The position numbers and the translations under genes were made by a program. Source: Mactromeris polynyma (Eukaryota; Mollusca; Bivalvia; Venerida; Mactridae). From it: a stretch of DNA of 64,000 nt. The notes beneath the pieces are model-generated. The model had not been told where the DNA came from, searched no databases, and saw nothing but the letters and a program-made list of their open reading frames with translations. This document shows, in pieces, positions 45,258 to 57,668 of the stretch (its first letter is position 1; each line of letters starts with the position of its first letter). The stretch is taken from contig JASFXZ010000005.1 in NCBI GenBank assembly GCA_032209605.1, positions 19,768,860 through 19,832,859 of the forward strand, read 5' to 3'.

Positions 45258-48200
45258 CTATATATATATATGTATTGGTATAAGTAAGTTCTCGATAAAC
45301 GTTCTTCTAGTCAATTCATCAATCACATTTGCATTGCTTATTGTATGCCATACGTACTCTGAATTAGTCACAGTTTTGAACTTTTCATGCACATGTTCTG
45401 GTAGAACCCACACTGGCGTAAAACAAATCCCATCATGCTCTCTTGCAGGTATCCCACAATGCTCTAGTGAAAGAAGTCCTTGAACATTCAACTTTAATTT
45501 AGTTGCCAACGATTCTTTATTAAATGCATCCTGTTGAAATACAAAAAATATCAGACAAGTGTAAAAGAAACCTGCAGAGAGCAAATGATCAGTAACCGTT
45601 ATTTGAAAAATAATATACATTGTACTGTCAATAACATCAAATTGCATGGTGCAAGAAAATTGGGGAGTTTATTAAGACAACTGGGTTTTAGCCAAAATCT
45701 TTAGTCTGTTTCTGTTCTTATTCACAGAGTTAACAAATATCAATTTCAACTAAGCGAGCAAAACATATCGGTAACTCGACATAAAGGATCTAACATGATG
45801 ATGCAGATAAAAAATCAAATTAAAATGCAAATTTTTGACAGACTTCAAAAAACTTTCACACAGCAGGTTCTCCATAATGTGAGTTGATTGTATACTGATA
45901 AACAAAAATGAATATGGTGGTGTCTAGAAGTCGGCAATCACATAGCCAAAATGGTACATGATGTAAGACGGTTGCTACAGACACTATGAACTAATCTAAC
46001 ACTGTCAAAGAACAAGTCAAATTTTCACTTCATAATGGTTCTTACCTGGAATAAATGATTCAATGAAAAATTGAGGCTTGGTTCTCTATGATCTAGCTGA
46101 TAGCATGGTAGTGTTCGGTGGCTGGATTTCTGGTAGCAAAGTACCTCTATATCCCTGTAACAGTACCAGGTAGGTTATCATTATTTTCAGTTACATACAT
46201 ACTTAAGAGACATTGTTGATGAAATGCAAGCATAAGGAAAACTAGTGAAATACATTGCTTGCTTAAGAGAAATAAGAGCTTTAAGTAAAATGTGTACACT
46301 ATGCTTCCAATGACAGCCTAGCAGAGGCACAGTACAGGCTAAGTGACATTGAAGGCCATAGTTTTGAGTCTCGACGTCACTTTGACCTTCCCAATCCAAA
46401 AAACTTAAGGGGCCATCTACAGATCACAGACAATCATCCTATCAAGTTTGAAGGCTGTTCTTCACTTTAATATTGGTTAAAAAAATTAACAGTTTCAAGG
46501 CAGGTTTCACCAATGTTTGACTTCTGCAAGCCCAATTGTTCTCCAGTTGTTCACCCATTGGTCAACACTGCCAGACCACAAAGACCTAAACAATATATAT
46601 GTACTTACAATTCTTCCAAGTGTGGGAGTATAAATAAAATTGTCACAATTCAATCAACACTAAAGCCATTAAACACAACTTAAAGCACTTAAATACTATG
46701 ACAAGAACAAATGACAAGGAGGTGGTAAAATTGCTAACCTGCGACATTCCATAAACTTTACATTCTTAGGACACCAACAAACATTAAAAGTATTCAAGGA
46801 ATGATGCTACAGACACAATCAACATGCACAAACATACCTGGAATTTGTTTGTTTTAGTATAACAGGTCGAATTTGTAGATGTTTATGACTCTGAATCCCA
46901 ATCTGATAACATGGATGTCGACTGGTTTCGGCCTTGGCTATGTAAGCCTGGGCTAACTTCAAGCCCTTGAAGAAATCTTCGTGTCTGAAGAAAGAAATGT
47001 ATTCCTCAGTACTTGTAGCATAAGATAGACAAGAGTTGCAAACTGTCACAAAATATGCCTGTCATAAGTCGGAGCTCGGAGTTAAAACATCAGGTAATTT
47101 CTAAATTCAAAGGGTGATAACTCCTGAGTGACTTGAGAGATATATCGAACTTGGCCGAGATATTATGCCCACAAACATTTTCTCCAAGTTTGGTAAAGAT
47201 CGGATGAAAACTCTTTGACTTGGAGAGCGGACAACATGTGGATTACGCCCGCCCACCCGCCATGGGTTTTCCCATAAAAATTCCTTATAACTGATGACAA
47301 TCGAAAGTCTATTAATATATATACATGTAATTCAATTTGAGAGATAATAATGAAACACTATTTAAAGATAATTGATTGGCATCTCAACAAAATTTTAAAC
47401 ATAATTTTAGTATACATAGTTTGATTAAATACAATTTAAAAACTTAATCTCCAAAAATGTACAGATTGTTTATTATTGAAAAAACTTGTCAGTTCTTTGT
47501 TTACATGGGCATGAAATATTATCGTGTTTATATCTAGGAAAACATCAATCATTGGCGCATTAATTTACAGGGACATTTTGTGTAAAATGTTGACTATGTT
47601 TTTGAAGTCAAAGTCTTCTCCCAACCATGGTTTCAAAAAAATTTATATTCTATCTCAATTCTCTCTTTCATTTAACACTTTCATAAAAAAACAGGTAAAT
47701 CATTTTTAATTTAAACTTATTCAGTTTCCATAAACTGTGAAACAAGTTCTGACAACTTATATTAATACCTCGTAACAACTACTACCTGGGTAACAAACCA
47801 GTATCAATGCCTAATACATAGTTCCCACATCTACAATATTTACCTACCTTGTTCTGAATTGTTGGCCATTTTGATAGGCAAATTTCCTTAAAGTTTATGG
47901 GGAATATAATGTAAATGATGATAAACTAATCCGATATATAAAAAATAACTCATTTATTATGCTCATGTGGGTGCTTGACTTAGTAAGTTGAAGAAAAAGT
48001 GGTTGCCACATGCAAATTATCTTAGTATTTTCTCAATTATCACATATTTGAAAAAAACTCCTATAAGAACAAGGGAGGTAAATATTGTAGATGTGAGAAC
48101 TGTTTTCACAGATTTTCAAGACTGTGGAAGAACCTTACTCATTGCAGGGTTAGAAAGAAGGACCTCAAGATCAGGAATCTGGTGCTCAACCCCTAAACCG

Positions 48201-51200
48201 CAATGCCGCTCACTCCCCGAAATCATAAAGCAAACCGTAAAATATGAATCATTGACTAACAGAATACTGAGTAAAACCAATAAATACCCTGTCAGAAGAT
48301 TAAAATGACAGTGTGGTGAAATGTTTGGACCAGTATGTTTTGGTACCCATTAAATTATGTGGTCCTTAATACCTTAAATTAACATGACCATTCAAAACCT
48401 CTGCTACGGGAAACCATTGAGCCTGCAAAGATTCTTCGTCTTTCTCTGCCAAAGTTTTCAACTTGCCACCTGAAAGTATAACAGACATAATACCAGCTGA
48501 AAAATAAATATTGTGAGAAAAAAATCTGAAAAGTTTGGGCAGCAAATTTAATATCAGAATTATGAGAATTATATGTAATTAATCATGTGATCATTATAGT
48601 CGAGATTATTAATTCCAAATTTAAAAAAAAGTTAAACTTTAATTTGTATACTTTAATAGCAGTTTTTAAAAGCAATAGGTTTCAAGTATAAGTAAGATAT
48701 GAAAAAAAGTGATTACTGTCAACAATGCACCCGTCAATATTTTCCCCAAGGGGGGAACAGGGGGCTGACCCAGGGGAATTAGACAGTTTCTCTTTTTTGG
48801 GTCTTATTCCCAACCCTAGAGCCAATCATTTGTCTAAATCTCCACAGTGGAAGATGTCTAATTCCCCAATTCTGGAATCTATTAAAAAACTTCCCGGAAC
48901 CCTGAATCATTCGGCATGTGAAATTTCCACCTCGGGAATCGTCTTCTGTCTAAAGTCCTGTGTATCCCACCACTCCCCCCTAACATTGGTAAGTGCATAA
49001 ATAACAAAAGTAGCATGACAAAAGACAGCAAGAACAAGAGAGAGTCATACTGAGGAGTTGGTACAAATCTATAGTAACAAGTTATTTAAACCCAAATTTA
49101 GCACCAAACCCTCGATATATCATTGCAAACTCCATGCAGCGGTTATCTTCCCATGCAGTACAGCAATAACCACTGCCATCACAAAAGTCACGTGATGATG
49201 ATTGGTTGGACAAAATGGCAGATCCAAAGAAGAAACTCATGTGATGATGGTTGGTTATTTTTAAATATTTTTTAAATATTTTTTTTTTTAACTTTTCATA
49301 CCACCAAACATCTTATATGTTTGAAATTAAGATATATAGACAATTGTCAACTAAAATGGTATAAATGAAAAATATATTTTGTCAAAAATCTTGATGAAAA
49401 GTTTGTGATGGCAGAGATCTCCGATAACTATAAGGGGAGTTCACTGCATAGGAGATTGATATCATTGAAGTATGTGAATTTTAAGTTCTTACAATATAAT
49501 GACACCATAAGCATCCTGCATGTCATCTATCAATCAGTAGAACCTTGTTTCTGAGACAGTTGATATATATAGACAATTACATATCTAATTGTAGTCATTT
49601 GATATAGAGCAAAAGGGGAGAGAATTGTAAAAAAAATCACAGTCATAAAAGTTCACAGGTATTTTTTCTGAAAGTTTGATCGTAAAATAACATTGCTGAA
49701 CATACCAGTCATTTTTCCGATATAACAAACACGAAACCAGTCAAGACTTCCGTATGTCTCTAAGTCACACACAGTCACAGGTTCAATGTCTACGCCTGCT
49801 TCTTCTAGTACCTCGCGTTTCACAGCATCCTACACACAAAATCCATTTCTCTATGATAATGTTAATCAAACCTAGCACTACAGATGTGACCCTTACAAGT
49901 CATATATCAGAACAATGAAACCATCCTTGTCTTTTATTTACAGACAGTATTACATTGTACTACAAAATTGTAATTTTGAGCAGCCTATAGATTGAAATTA
50001 ATGCAGGGGCTAAATATTTGAAGACCATGTAAGACAATACACAGTTCCTATATCTACAATATTTATAACTGTCGACCATTTTGATAGGCAAAACTGATAA
50101 GACCTTATAGGAGTAATTTCCAAATATGTGATAATTTAGTAAATACCAAGAGAATTTGCTTGTGACAACCATTTGTTTTTCAACTTACTGAGCCAAATGC
50201 CCACATGAGCATAATGAATATGTTATTTTTTATATATTGGATTAGTTTATCATCGTTTACATTATATTCCCCATACACTTTAAGGAAATTTGCCTATCAA
50301 AATGGCCGACAATTCAGAACAAGGAAGGTAAATATTGTAGATGTAGGAACTATCTATTTTGGATATATAAACATAAGATGATTCCATATTGTATCAAGAA
50401 AATGACTAGACATGTATACACTGACTTTACCTACTGGAATGAATTATATGCAAACATATCAGAGAATGGTAGACATTTTAAAAGGCAAATAGAGTAATAT
50501 TACACTTTACTGAGAAAGAGATGTATTCAAGCCAAGATAAACTGAAAGCCCAGGATATGACAAACACATGAAATTTTCTGCCAATAAATAAAAGCTGAAT
50601 TTCAACTTTCACTATGGTAATTTTGATTTAAGTCAATTTCTGATCCACTTTATGCTCAATCCTTCAATTCAAAATTGCCTTTTAATATGTCGGCATATAA
50701 TCTGAATGGAGGGGGGTAATCAAGGCTGATGTGAAAATGAACTGCAATGTCATCATTCATACAATGGCGTTACCTTTGACTGTGCCCACAAAGTTAAATC
50801 TAAACCATTTTCTGTGTAGCTGCATTTTCATGTTAAGAAAGGTCACAGGTTCAATCACTAGGCCAGCTTCCTCTAAAACTTCTCGCTTTACTCCATCCTA
50901 AGTGATGTTTTATAGAGTGACAAAAGAAGTAAAATCACTCTTCATTAAAGAAACACAATCTATATTTTCCTCTATTACTGTGTACAATAAAATCTGCTGC
51001 ATGCAAATTATGAGTAAGTTGCTCGAAGAAGTTCTTAAAGATAATAGACTGGTATCTCAAAAAATCAGCACAAATATATTTAAGTTAAATAATAACTGTA
51101 ATTTTAGTACGTCTCTTTTGATTAAATACAATTTAAGAACAAAAATTCTGAAGAACTTATCTCCAAAAATGTACAGATAGTTAAATATTGGAATAAAATC

Positions 51201-52516
51201 ATTGTTGGTTCTTGTCTTGTCATGGGCACGAAATAATATTTTGCTTATATGGCGAACAATATCAAGCATGACAAGCGTGTTAATTTACAGGACATTTTGT
51301 GTACAAATGTTCAATAAGCTTATAAAGTCTTTTTCCAAGGATTATTCTTCCACTAACCATGACTTCAACATTACTTTACACTTTCATAAAAAATCAGGTA
51401 TATTGTCTTTTTAATAATGGACACAGGATTTTAAAAAAACTAATTATTAATTATATCATAAAACAATTTAACAATACATGGTATAAAAAAGAGAATTACA
51501 TTCCAAATAACTTAGCAAGTGAAAGAAATTCTAACCAAACCATTAATATAATCTCAGATAAAAGTCCATAGTAGGGACAAATAATATGCACTCTGTTTTA
51601 ACTCTTTATTAATTAACATTTTGCCTAAAAAGGCTTAACATAATCCATAGGATTATGTATGTGATAAAGCCTTTTTAGGCGAAATATTAATTAATAAAGC
51701 ATTAATTTAATTTCAAAGGAAAGTGGTTGACAGTATCTACATTTATGTTTGTATTCAAAGCTTCCAAGACATTACTTACAATTAAGTTTTCTCCAGGTTC
51801 AACTCGTCCAGCTGGCAAGTACCATAATCCATGACAGCTTGCCTTTGCTTCCTGTATCAGTAAGATACGTCCCTTGTCATCAAATATGAATGCCATCACA
51901 ATGTAACAAACAGTTCGCTTTACAATAGGAATATAGTCTGCATCTGTAATGTAAATTACAGTCACAAAATGTCATGCATATTATTTAAACTGATGTTATA
52001 TGGTTTCAAATCTGTATGAGATAAATTTTACACTTATAAATATATGTCAGCTAAGATCGAGGACACATCCAGGATTAAGTGCACAACCAGGGGCATAGAT
52101 TCCTAGGCAATGTAGTCTGCTGCCTACTTTTTTTGAAGAATGCCATTAAGATATATAAATCTTAGATATTTAATGTATACATGTTTTTGATGTTATTATA
52201 AGCATATTTACCGAAACGAAATATACACCAAAACGCATATCTGACGATCTACCTACAAAACTTTTTCCAGGGGACCATGCCCCTGGACCACCATAAAACT
52301 AGGCCATTACATCAATATCAGCTAAGCTACGCCCCTGACGACTGATCTATTTAGTCCCATTACTTATCTCATGGTAAGCTATTAGTATTCTACTTACAGG
52401 CATGATTACTTACCTTTAGAATTCATAGAAGTGGAAGCACCAGTTGAATCCACATTCACTTCAACAACTTCTCCGGAAAGGAGTTTCTGAAGATCCAAGT
52501 CAATATCTCCCATCAT
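45258..52516 (-). CDS. NUDT18: Nudix hydrolase NUDT18-like (8-oxo-dGDP phosphatase family)
   Basis: Exons on the minus strand: 52516-52414, 51943-51780, one of two alternative third exons (50897-50774 or 49829-49706), 48469-48373, 46984-46838, 46154-46046 and 45530-45258. Either version gives 338 residues (human 323). Conserved parts are KRTVCYIVMAFIFDDKGRIL, LIQEAKASCHGLWYLPAGR, and a complete Nudix box GX5EX7REX2EEXG formed across exons 2 and 3 (GRVEPGENLI + DAVKREVLEEAG). A C-terminal block, GLLSLEHCGIPAREHDGICF, matches the mammalian family. NUDT18 dephosphorylates oxidised guanine nucleoside diphosphates with Mg2+, cleaning the nucleotide pool. All borders are GT-AG and in phase. The upstream of the two adjacent ATGs (52516, 52513) is used. 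The stop lies in TA-rich sequence where a LINE tail ends. Confidence 0.94.
47345..47710. repeat. dispersed repeat, direct copy 1 (NUDT18 intron)
   Basis: Similar in order to 51028-51440: GATTAAATACAATTTAA, CTCCAAAAATGTACAGAT, CATGGGCA(T/C)GAAATA, TTAATTTACAGG(G)ACATTTTGTGTA. The copies are diverged and have indels. Confidence 0.7.
47819..47993. repeat. inverted repeat arm, left (NUDT18 intron after exon 4)
   Basis: About 174 bp that is the reverse complement of 50179-50352, well conserved (ATCTACAATATTTACCT, CCATTTTGATAGGCAAATTT, GCTCATGTGGG). Shorter related copies lie at about 48066-48105 (opposite orientation) and 50037-50105 (same orientation). Confidence 0.85.
49706..49829 (-). other. 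NUDT18: NUDT18 alternative exon 3b (124 nt)
   Basis: Acceptor gtgtgtag|GATGCT and donor ACTG|gtatgt. It encodes DAVKREVLEEAGVDIEPVTV, then a WFRVCYIGKMTG end. Phase 0 in, phase 1 out, exactly as exon 3a. Confidence 0.88.
50179..50352. repeat. inverted repeat arm, right (between exons 3a and 3b)
   Basis: Reverse complement of 47819-47993. In the NUDT18 pre-mRNA the two arms could pair and place exon 3b and exon 4 in a loop. The partial copy at 50037-50105 could instead form a local hairpin with this arm. Confidence 0.85.
50774..50897 (-). other. NUDT18: NUDT18 alternative exon 3a (124 nt)
   Basis: Acceptor cacttag|GATGGA and donor AAAG|gtaacg. It encodes DGVKREVLEEAGLVIEPVTF, then a WFRFNFVGTVKG end, closest to the mammalian sequence WVRF in this segment. 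Same length and phases as exon 3b. Confidence 0.88.
51028..51440. repeat. dispersed repeat, direct copy 2 (NUDT18 intron 2)
   Basis: Partner of 47345-47710. It ends 131 bp upstream (transcript sense) of exon 3a. Confidence 0.7.
51603..51699. mobile_element. 97-bp near-perfect hairpin, foldback MITE
   Basis: The arms CTTTATTAATTAACATTTTG plus CCTAAAAAGGCTT and their complement (AAGCCTTTTTAGGCGAAAT, ATTAATTAATAAAG) surround a small centre that is itself palindromic (CATAATCC/GGATTATG). It lies in NUDT18 intron 2, 80 bp after exon 2. Confidence 0.88.
52088..52337. mobile_element. MITE with CAGGGGC termini (hAT-like ends) in NUDT18 intron 1
   Basis: Begins CCAGGGGCATAG and ends CTACGCCCCTG; CCAGGGGACCATGCCCCTGG is an extra internal palindrome at 52269-52289. 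The termini resemble those at 59266-59479. It is 250 bp and non-coding. No target duplication seen. Confidence 0.7.
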
Positions 52517-53515
52517 AACTCTGAAATTGATAAAAGTAGCAAGGATAGTATAGTAGCTCTCAGGCCTATATCCTTCTGAACTCATTATTTACTAAGAACA
52601 ATGTGGATGTCTCTTGTTAGAGTTTTAAATTGTTGTGGGGTTCCGCATGATGTGAGTTTTTATATAACTAACACTGACAGATATAATAAGATCATCGGTG
52701 TAACATTTGTCCAAGAAAATAATTATGGCCATATATATCCTACCCGGAAGAACAACCTGTCCGATAATAGTTCAATTTCGAGAATAATAATGAAACAAAA
52801 TTGTTAAATAATGACAATGTTATTAAATAAAGGAACGTAGAAAATAGGTAGGTTTGACACATAAATAGACAATAATAACATCTTAGTTCTTACTCCATCT
52901 TTTAAGTTTATGCACGAAATTTCACAACTTCCTTGTCGCTTGGCTACAACCCAAACCATCCGGTAACTCCCGTGAACGTAATATACCGACTTTATCGTCG
53001 TCCAGTTTTGGTAACAAACATTCGCTGTTCTAGGAAAACGGTAGAATTATGCTTTAATACTATTGATTACTGTGTTCTTAACATGATTATTTATTATTCT
53101 AATCCGTCATAATAGTTGAAATTATTGTCAAATTGAATTTTGCACACAATTGTTGAATTTTGTAGTGGAGTATATTTCGGATAAACATTCCGGACATGAT
53201 AGTTTTGATACTGTATTATGTAGAGCTCAAATTTGGCCTATTGCGATAAAATTATTCATTCTGTTGGAAAGTGGTCAAGGGAATGAAATGTTGCAGTATT
53301 ATTATTACTATTGCACTCTCTCTGTCTTTGTTTACTTAAAGATGTATGTGAAAGAATCTCTTGGTTTCAAAATGACAAAGATTCAGTGAATTTGATGTTG
53401 TTTCATTGTCATAACAACGTACATCTCAATTGATTAATTAATCACAAAATTTCTAATGGAATCCACCTATTCATTAGTTCTTTTCTGTGCTAGTATAAAT
53501 GTTGATATGTTTCAG
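52517..53515. promoter_or_regulatory. probable shared promoter region between NUDT18 and TIPRL
   Basis: The two genes are divergent with 999 bp between start codons. The least AT-rich part, 52900-53035, contains CCGGTAACTCCCGTGAACG and TTATCGTCGTCCAG. No TATA box was recognised. The TIPRL ATG follows a tttcag acceptor directly, so a non-coding first exon of TIPRL probably also lies here. Confidence 0.5.
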
Positions 53516-56500
53516 ATGACTACTAGATCTGTCCGTGGTGTTGCTTTACCGAAGTCATCCCCAGTGACCACACAGTTTCAATTCGGACCATGGACACTTA
53601 CTGCTGTTAAATCTCATATATTAGAATCTGAAGGAGATGCCAGGCAGGGGTAATGAAAATTATATCTGATTAACAAAAAACTACCAAACTTGCATAAAGG
53701 TGTCGGTGATATTTCAACAAAGTAAGGTTAACTATTACCATATAGATAAACTAAAACTAATTAAGATGAATTTCTTAATCAACGAGAGATGCATTATGAA
53801 ATTTAAATCAGTTGTTTGTGTCAGACTTAATATATTGTTGGATTGAATAATTTTCTCTTCTCAGATTTGAAAAACAATTGGAGTTGCCACAAGTTCCAGA
53901 GATGATATTTGCTGAGAACATTTTACGTGTGCAGCATTCTACAGGATTTGGGATGGAATTCAATGCCCTTGATGCCTTAAAATCAGTTGATGCTCACAAT
54001 GATCCACTTAAAGTGGCAGTATCACAGGCCTGGAGAGAAGCAAGGTACGCCAATGATTTACATACTGGATCATATCCCTATTTCTGCAGGAACATGATTT
54101 ACAATTATTCAGTTGGTGTTTATTTATTCATGACAACATGTGTATAACATGGTATTTCAGATCCATCACGAAATCCGCTTTTGTAAGTACCTAGATATTG
54201 ATGCAGAATTGTGTCAAAAGTTCAGTATGAAGTTAAAATATGTAAATTATGCTTGAAAGTGTTTGGCATTTAAAAAGCATTGGTTGTTTCTGTGACTTAT
54301 ATGGGGCAGAACATCCTCGGTTATTGTTTAGGTTCACTACAAATTTGAATGACTTTTGATATAAAAGGAATGTCGTGCTTGACATGAACATTTTATTTTC
54401 TTTAAAGAAGGTTCCACATCATAAATAAAACATTTAATTAAGACTTATGTGTGATTTAGCAATGATTTTGACCACTTTTTTAGCTCTTAATTTTGAATAA
54501 ATACCTTTCTTGGTAATAAAGGGAAACATGTTTTTTCAGAGCTGGATGTGAACACATCAATGACATTGTTAAGCCATTTGACTGGACATTTACATCACAG
54601 TATAAAGGGACAATACTAGGGAAAGAGTCTGCACAAATGACGGTATTCATTCTTTATGTCGGTGATTTGTTTTGAAAAATAATTTTACCGCCTATGCCTT
54701 TTCAATTGGGAAAATAGGGTAATGGTTGTTTTGCTTATAACAATAACTTTTCATATGTGGCTGGTGTCTGTTATATATATGAGGTGATGTTTTGCTATAC
54801 CGCTATCCTACAATTTGTGTCAGTAACAACTTGATTTGTTAAAAAAAATTAATTAACAGGTAAGTATGACTTTCACTTTATATGTATGACTTTGTATGTA
54901 TTTGTATGTATTTATTTATGTAATGGATGAGAAACACACTGTTTATATACTAACTAAAATGTATGTTCTGTTCTTTTGATTTTGTCAAAAATTAACAAGG
55001 TAATAAAACAATTATTTGATGATTGTTTGGAAAATAAGCAAAACTATTGTCCCTTGATAAGTGAGATGACATTTGAACTGTTTGCATATTGGTCTCTGGC
55101 AACAGTTTTAAAGTTGTCCCACTTAACTCATAACGTAGTTTTGTCTATTCCTGTTACACCCTTGAAATAAGAGTGTACTAAGAGTTTGTATATACTGGTA
55201 CATTTGTTCAAGAATCTGTTCATTGTATATATTTAGGTTGAATCTACAGATGAAAGAGTTGATATCGAAAAGTTGAAGTTGCGAGAAAAAATCCAATTCT
55301 ATGAGGACATATTATTGTTTGAAGATGAACTTTCTGACAACGGGTCATCTTTGATGAATGTAAAAGTTGTAAGTAGACTGGATCAAATTGTTTAACCATT
55401 GTTCTGTATTTAGCTTCAATGTATTTTAGTCCAAATTGGCCTTTTGGTGTATTTTATTTTCTGTTTCAAAGTATGTGGCCAATTTCAAAGTATGCTGTAG
55501 AACTTAATGATGGGATAGAATTTACATTTAAAAGCAAATCTACTTGTTCGTTCTAAACATTTGAAAAATGATTGTAAACTAATGATTTGTTTGAAATAAG
55601 TGTCGTCAATAGGCTTAATATATATCCACACAGATCTGTGTTCGACATAACCCTACCTTGCTGCAGATCTGAGTAAATATTGGTCAGGCACAGCATCAAT
55701 TTTTTTTTCATTAAATATTAACTTAATTTGATGATTTCAAACCAACTTATATCGCATGTTTCACACTCTGGTATAATGATAATTGTTCTTTTATTTCAGA
55801 GAGTAATGCCGACAAGTTTCTTCATCCTGTTACGACAGTTTATGAGGGTGGACAGTGTTATTGTTCGAGTGTTAGACACCAGAATATATCATGAGGTATA
55901 ATGATGTTCAACTCTGATACATCTTGCAACAACTTGTTATTTAAGCAATCTATCAAAACTATTCTATCTATTCTAACAATTATTGTTAATGACATAATAC
56001 ATCTGACTTATCTAACATAAAAATAATCCTACAATTCCAAATTTCAACTTGAGGAAATCATGATGGTTGGGGGCAGAGCATTGGACTCTGGATCAGAAAA
56101 TTCCATTCCTGTGAAGGGTGGTATTCTTCAACACACCTCACAATGTCTGAATTACATGCAAGTGCTGTGGCCGTATTCACAAACAATTTAAGACTAAAAC
56201 TCAGATTTGGACTTTAAAATTGCAAAAGCTAAGTTGACCAGCCTTTCGGTTTCATTCAATCTGAACGACTAAAATTTTGTCTAAGTTTAGTAAATATTTA
56301 TACAGCAAAAGATCATTTTTTATTTTAAATTCTAAGTCTGCGTTTCTGTCTTAAACTGTTTGTGAATAAGGTCCCTGGTTAGAAAGAGAGAGAGGGAACG
56401 CCACATACGTACAACCATAAAGCAGTTATCAGAAGTGATAAAGAGTAATAAGATGCAATAATTGTTTCATTGTTAATGTAAAAGAAATATGCTTAAAGTT

Positions 56501-57522
56501 TAGTGCTTGTTATGTTCTGTAAACTTTCGTTTTTAAGATGGATAAGAATATGTATTGTATTTCTATTTCACATAAATATTCGTGACATATTAACTATATG
56601 AACTATGGTTTTGAATTACAGGCAGAAAAGAATTATATCTTAAGGGAACATTGTTTTCGAGAAGGAAAAACAGAAGATATTACGGTAAAGCACATCATTC
56701 CATTGCTTAATTTATTACTATGTAACTGGTATTTTGGAAGAGCACTTGGTTGTATTATACCCCCGCTCCACAAAGTGAAGTGGGGACTACATAGGAATCC
56801 ATCATGTCACATCATGCCTTATCTTATACTCTCCTTAACCACTGGGAGGATTTCAATTCAAGTTAACAAAAGTGATTTTTGCCAAGCCTAGTTGTGCATA
56901 TCGTCAACATGTTCCATTTGCATGATTTTTGACAGAGTTTTTTCCCTTTATTGATAGAAAATTTCATTGTAAAGCGAACTACTTCTACAGCTTTTGGAAG
57001 ATTTTCATGCAACTTCACACTCATTTTTATTTGATCACAATCAAGATGGCTTTCTCAAAAACTATTGAAGCGAAATACTTCTGCAGTTTTTTTTAGGATT
57101 TTTACAAAACTTCTCACAAGTAATCTACATGATGAGTTGAAGTGAGTGACATAGATGTAATTATTTCTGATCACATTCAAGATGGTCAGCTGGTGGCCAT
57201 CTTGGATTTCCCCCATAACTAGAGTTTAAAAAAAATTAGTGTCTGACTGTATGCACAGATCTATTTTTATTTGCAAATTACAACTAGGGAATGACTAATT
57301 GAACAAAATCTTAATTATGTACATTACATTAAATTATTGTAAGGGTGAAATACCACTGATCATTGATTATGTGTATTGTTCTTGTTTTAGGCACCTCCTC
57401 ATATTGTGACTGATGCTAATGAAATGGCCAGACTGTTACCTGTTCATGCAGAAACATTTGAAAAACTGAAATTTCCAGAATCGTCTTCTCAGCAGAGTGA
57501 TTCTAACGATGCCATGAGATAA
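53516..57522 (+). CDS. TIPRL: TIP41-like protein (PP2A-type phosphatase regulator)
   Basis: Seven coding exons: 53516-53649, 53865-54044, 54540-54642, 55237-55368, 55800-55895, 56622-56684 and 57391-57522, all GT-AG and in phase, give 279 residues (human 272). Family landmarks: [14 protein letters not shown] near residue 22, [60 protein letters not shown] and [17 protein letters not shown], then [11 protein letters not shown]41-like proteins bind the catalytic subunits of PP2A, PP4 and PP6 and link to TOR signalling. An in-frame ATG at 53456 would add 20 hydrophobic residues. I prefer 53516 because it directly follows an acceptor (gatatgtttcag) and matches the family N-terminus. The gene is head to head with NUDT18. 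Confidence 0.95.
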
Positions 57523-57668
57523 ACTGAAGAGTGATCAGAATATGGGAATGAACAAGATTGTTTGAAAGTGAAAATATTCACCATTATGTGGATCATAGTG
57601 TTGTATGGTATTGTAAGGAACTCTCACGGATTCTCAGACAATTTTGAGAACAATTGAGTTGATGAAAA

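Larger units (their letters stand above)
42420..45260 (+). mobile_element. 5'-truncated LINE with open RT frame and 3' tail
   Basis: It includes the ORF at 42479-44716, a 3' untranslated region with a hairpin (TATCCTAC...GTAGGATG, 44818-44850), a TG/TA microsatellite, and a TCATGGGTCTATGACC to CTTGAAATAAATTC end at about 45222-45257. The reading frame extends upstream of the ATG to about 42430 (VFRQDKSNENRQK), so the 5' end including the endonuclease is lost. Its 3' end meets the last codons of NUDT18, which runs the opposite way. Confidence 0.75.

Noticed and set aside
48725..49000. 91-codon plus-strand frame with serine-rich sequence
   Set aside because: It lies inside a NUDT18 intron on the opposite strand with no motif; probably repeat-derived.
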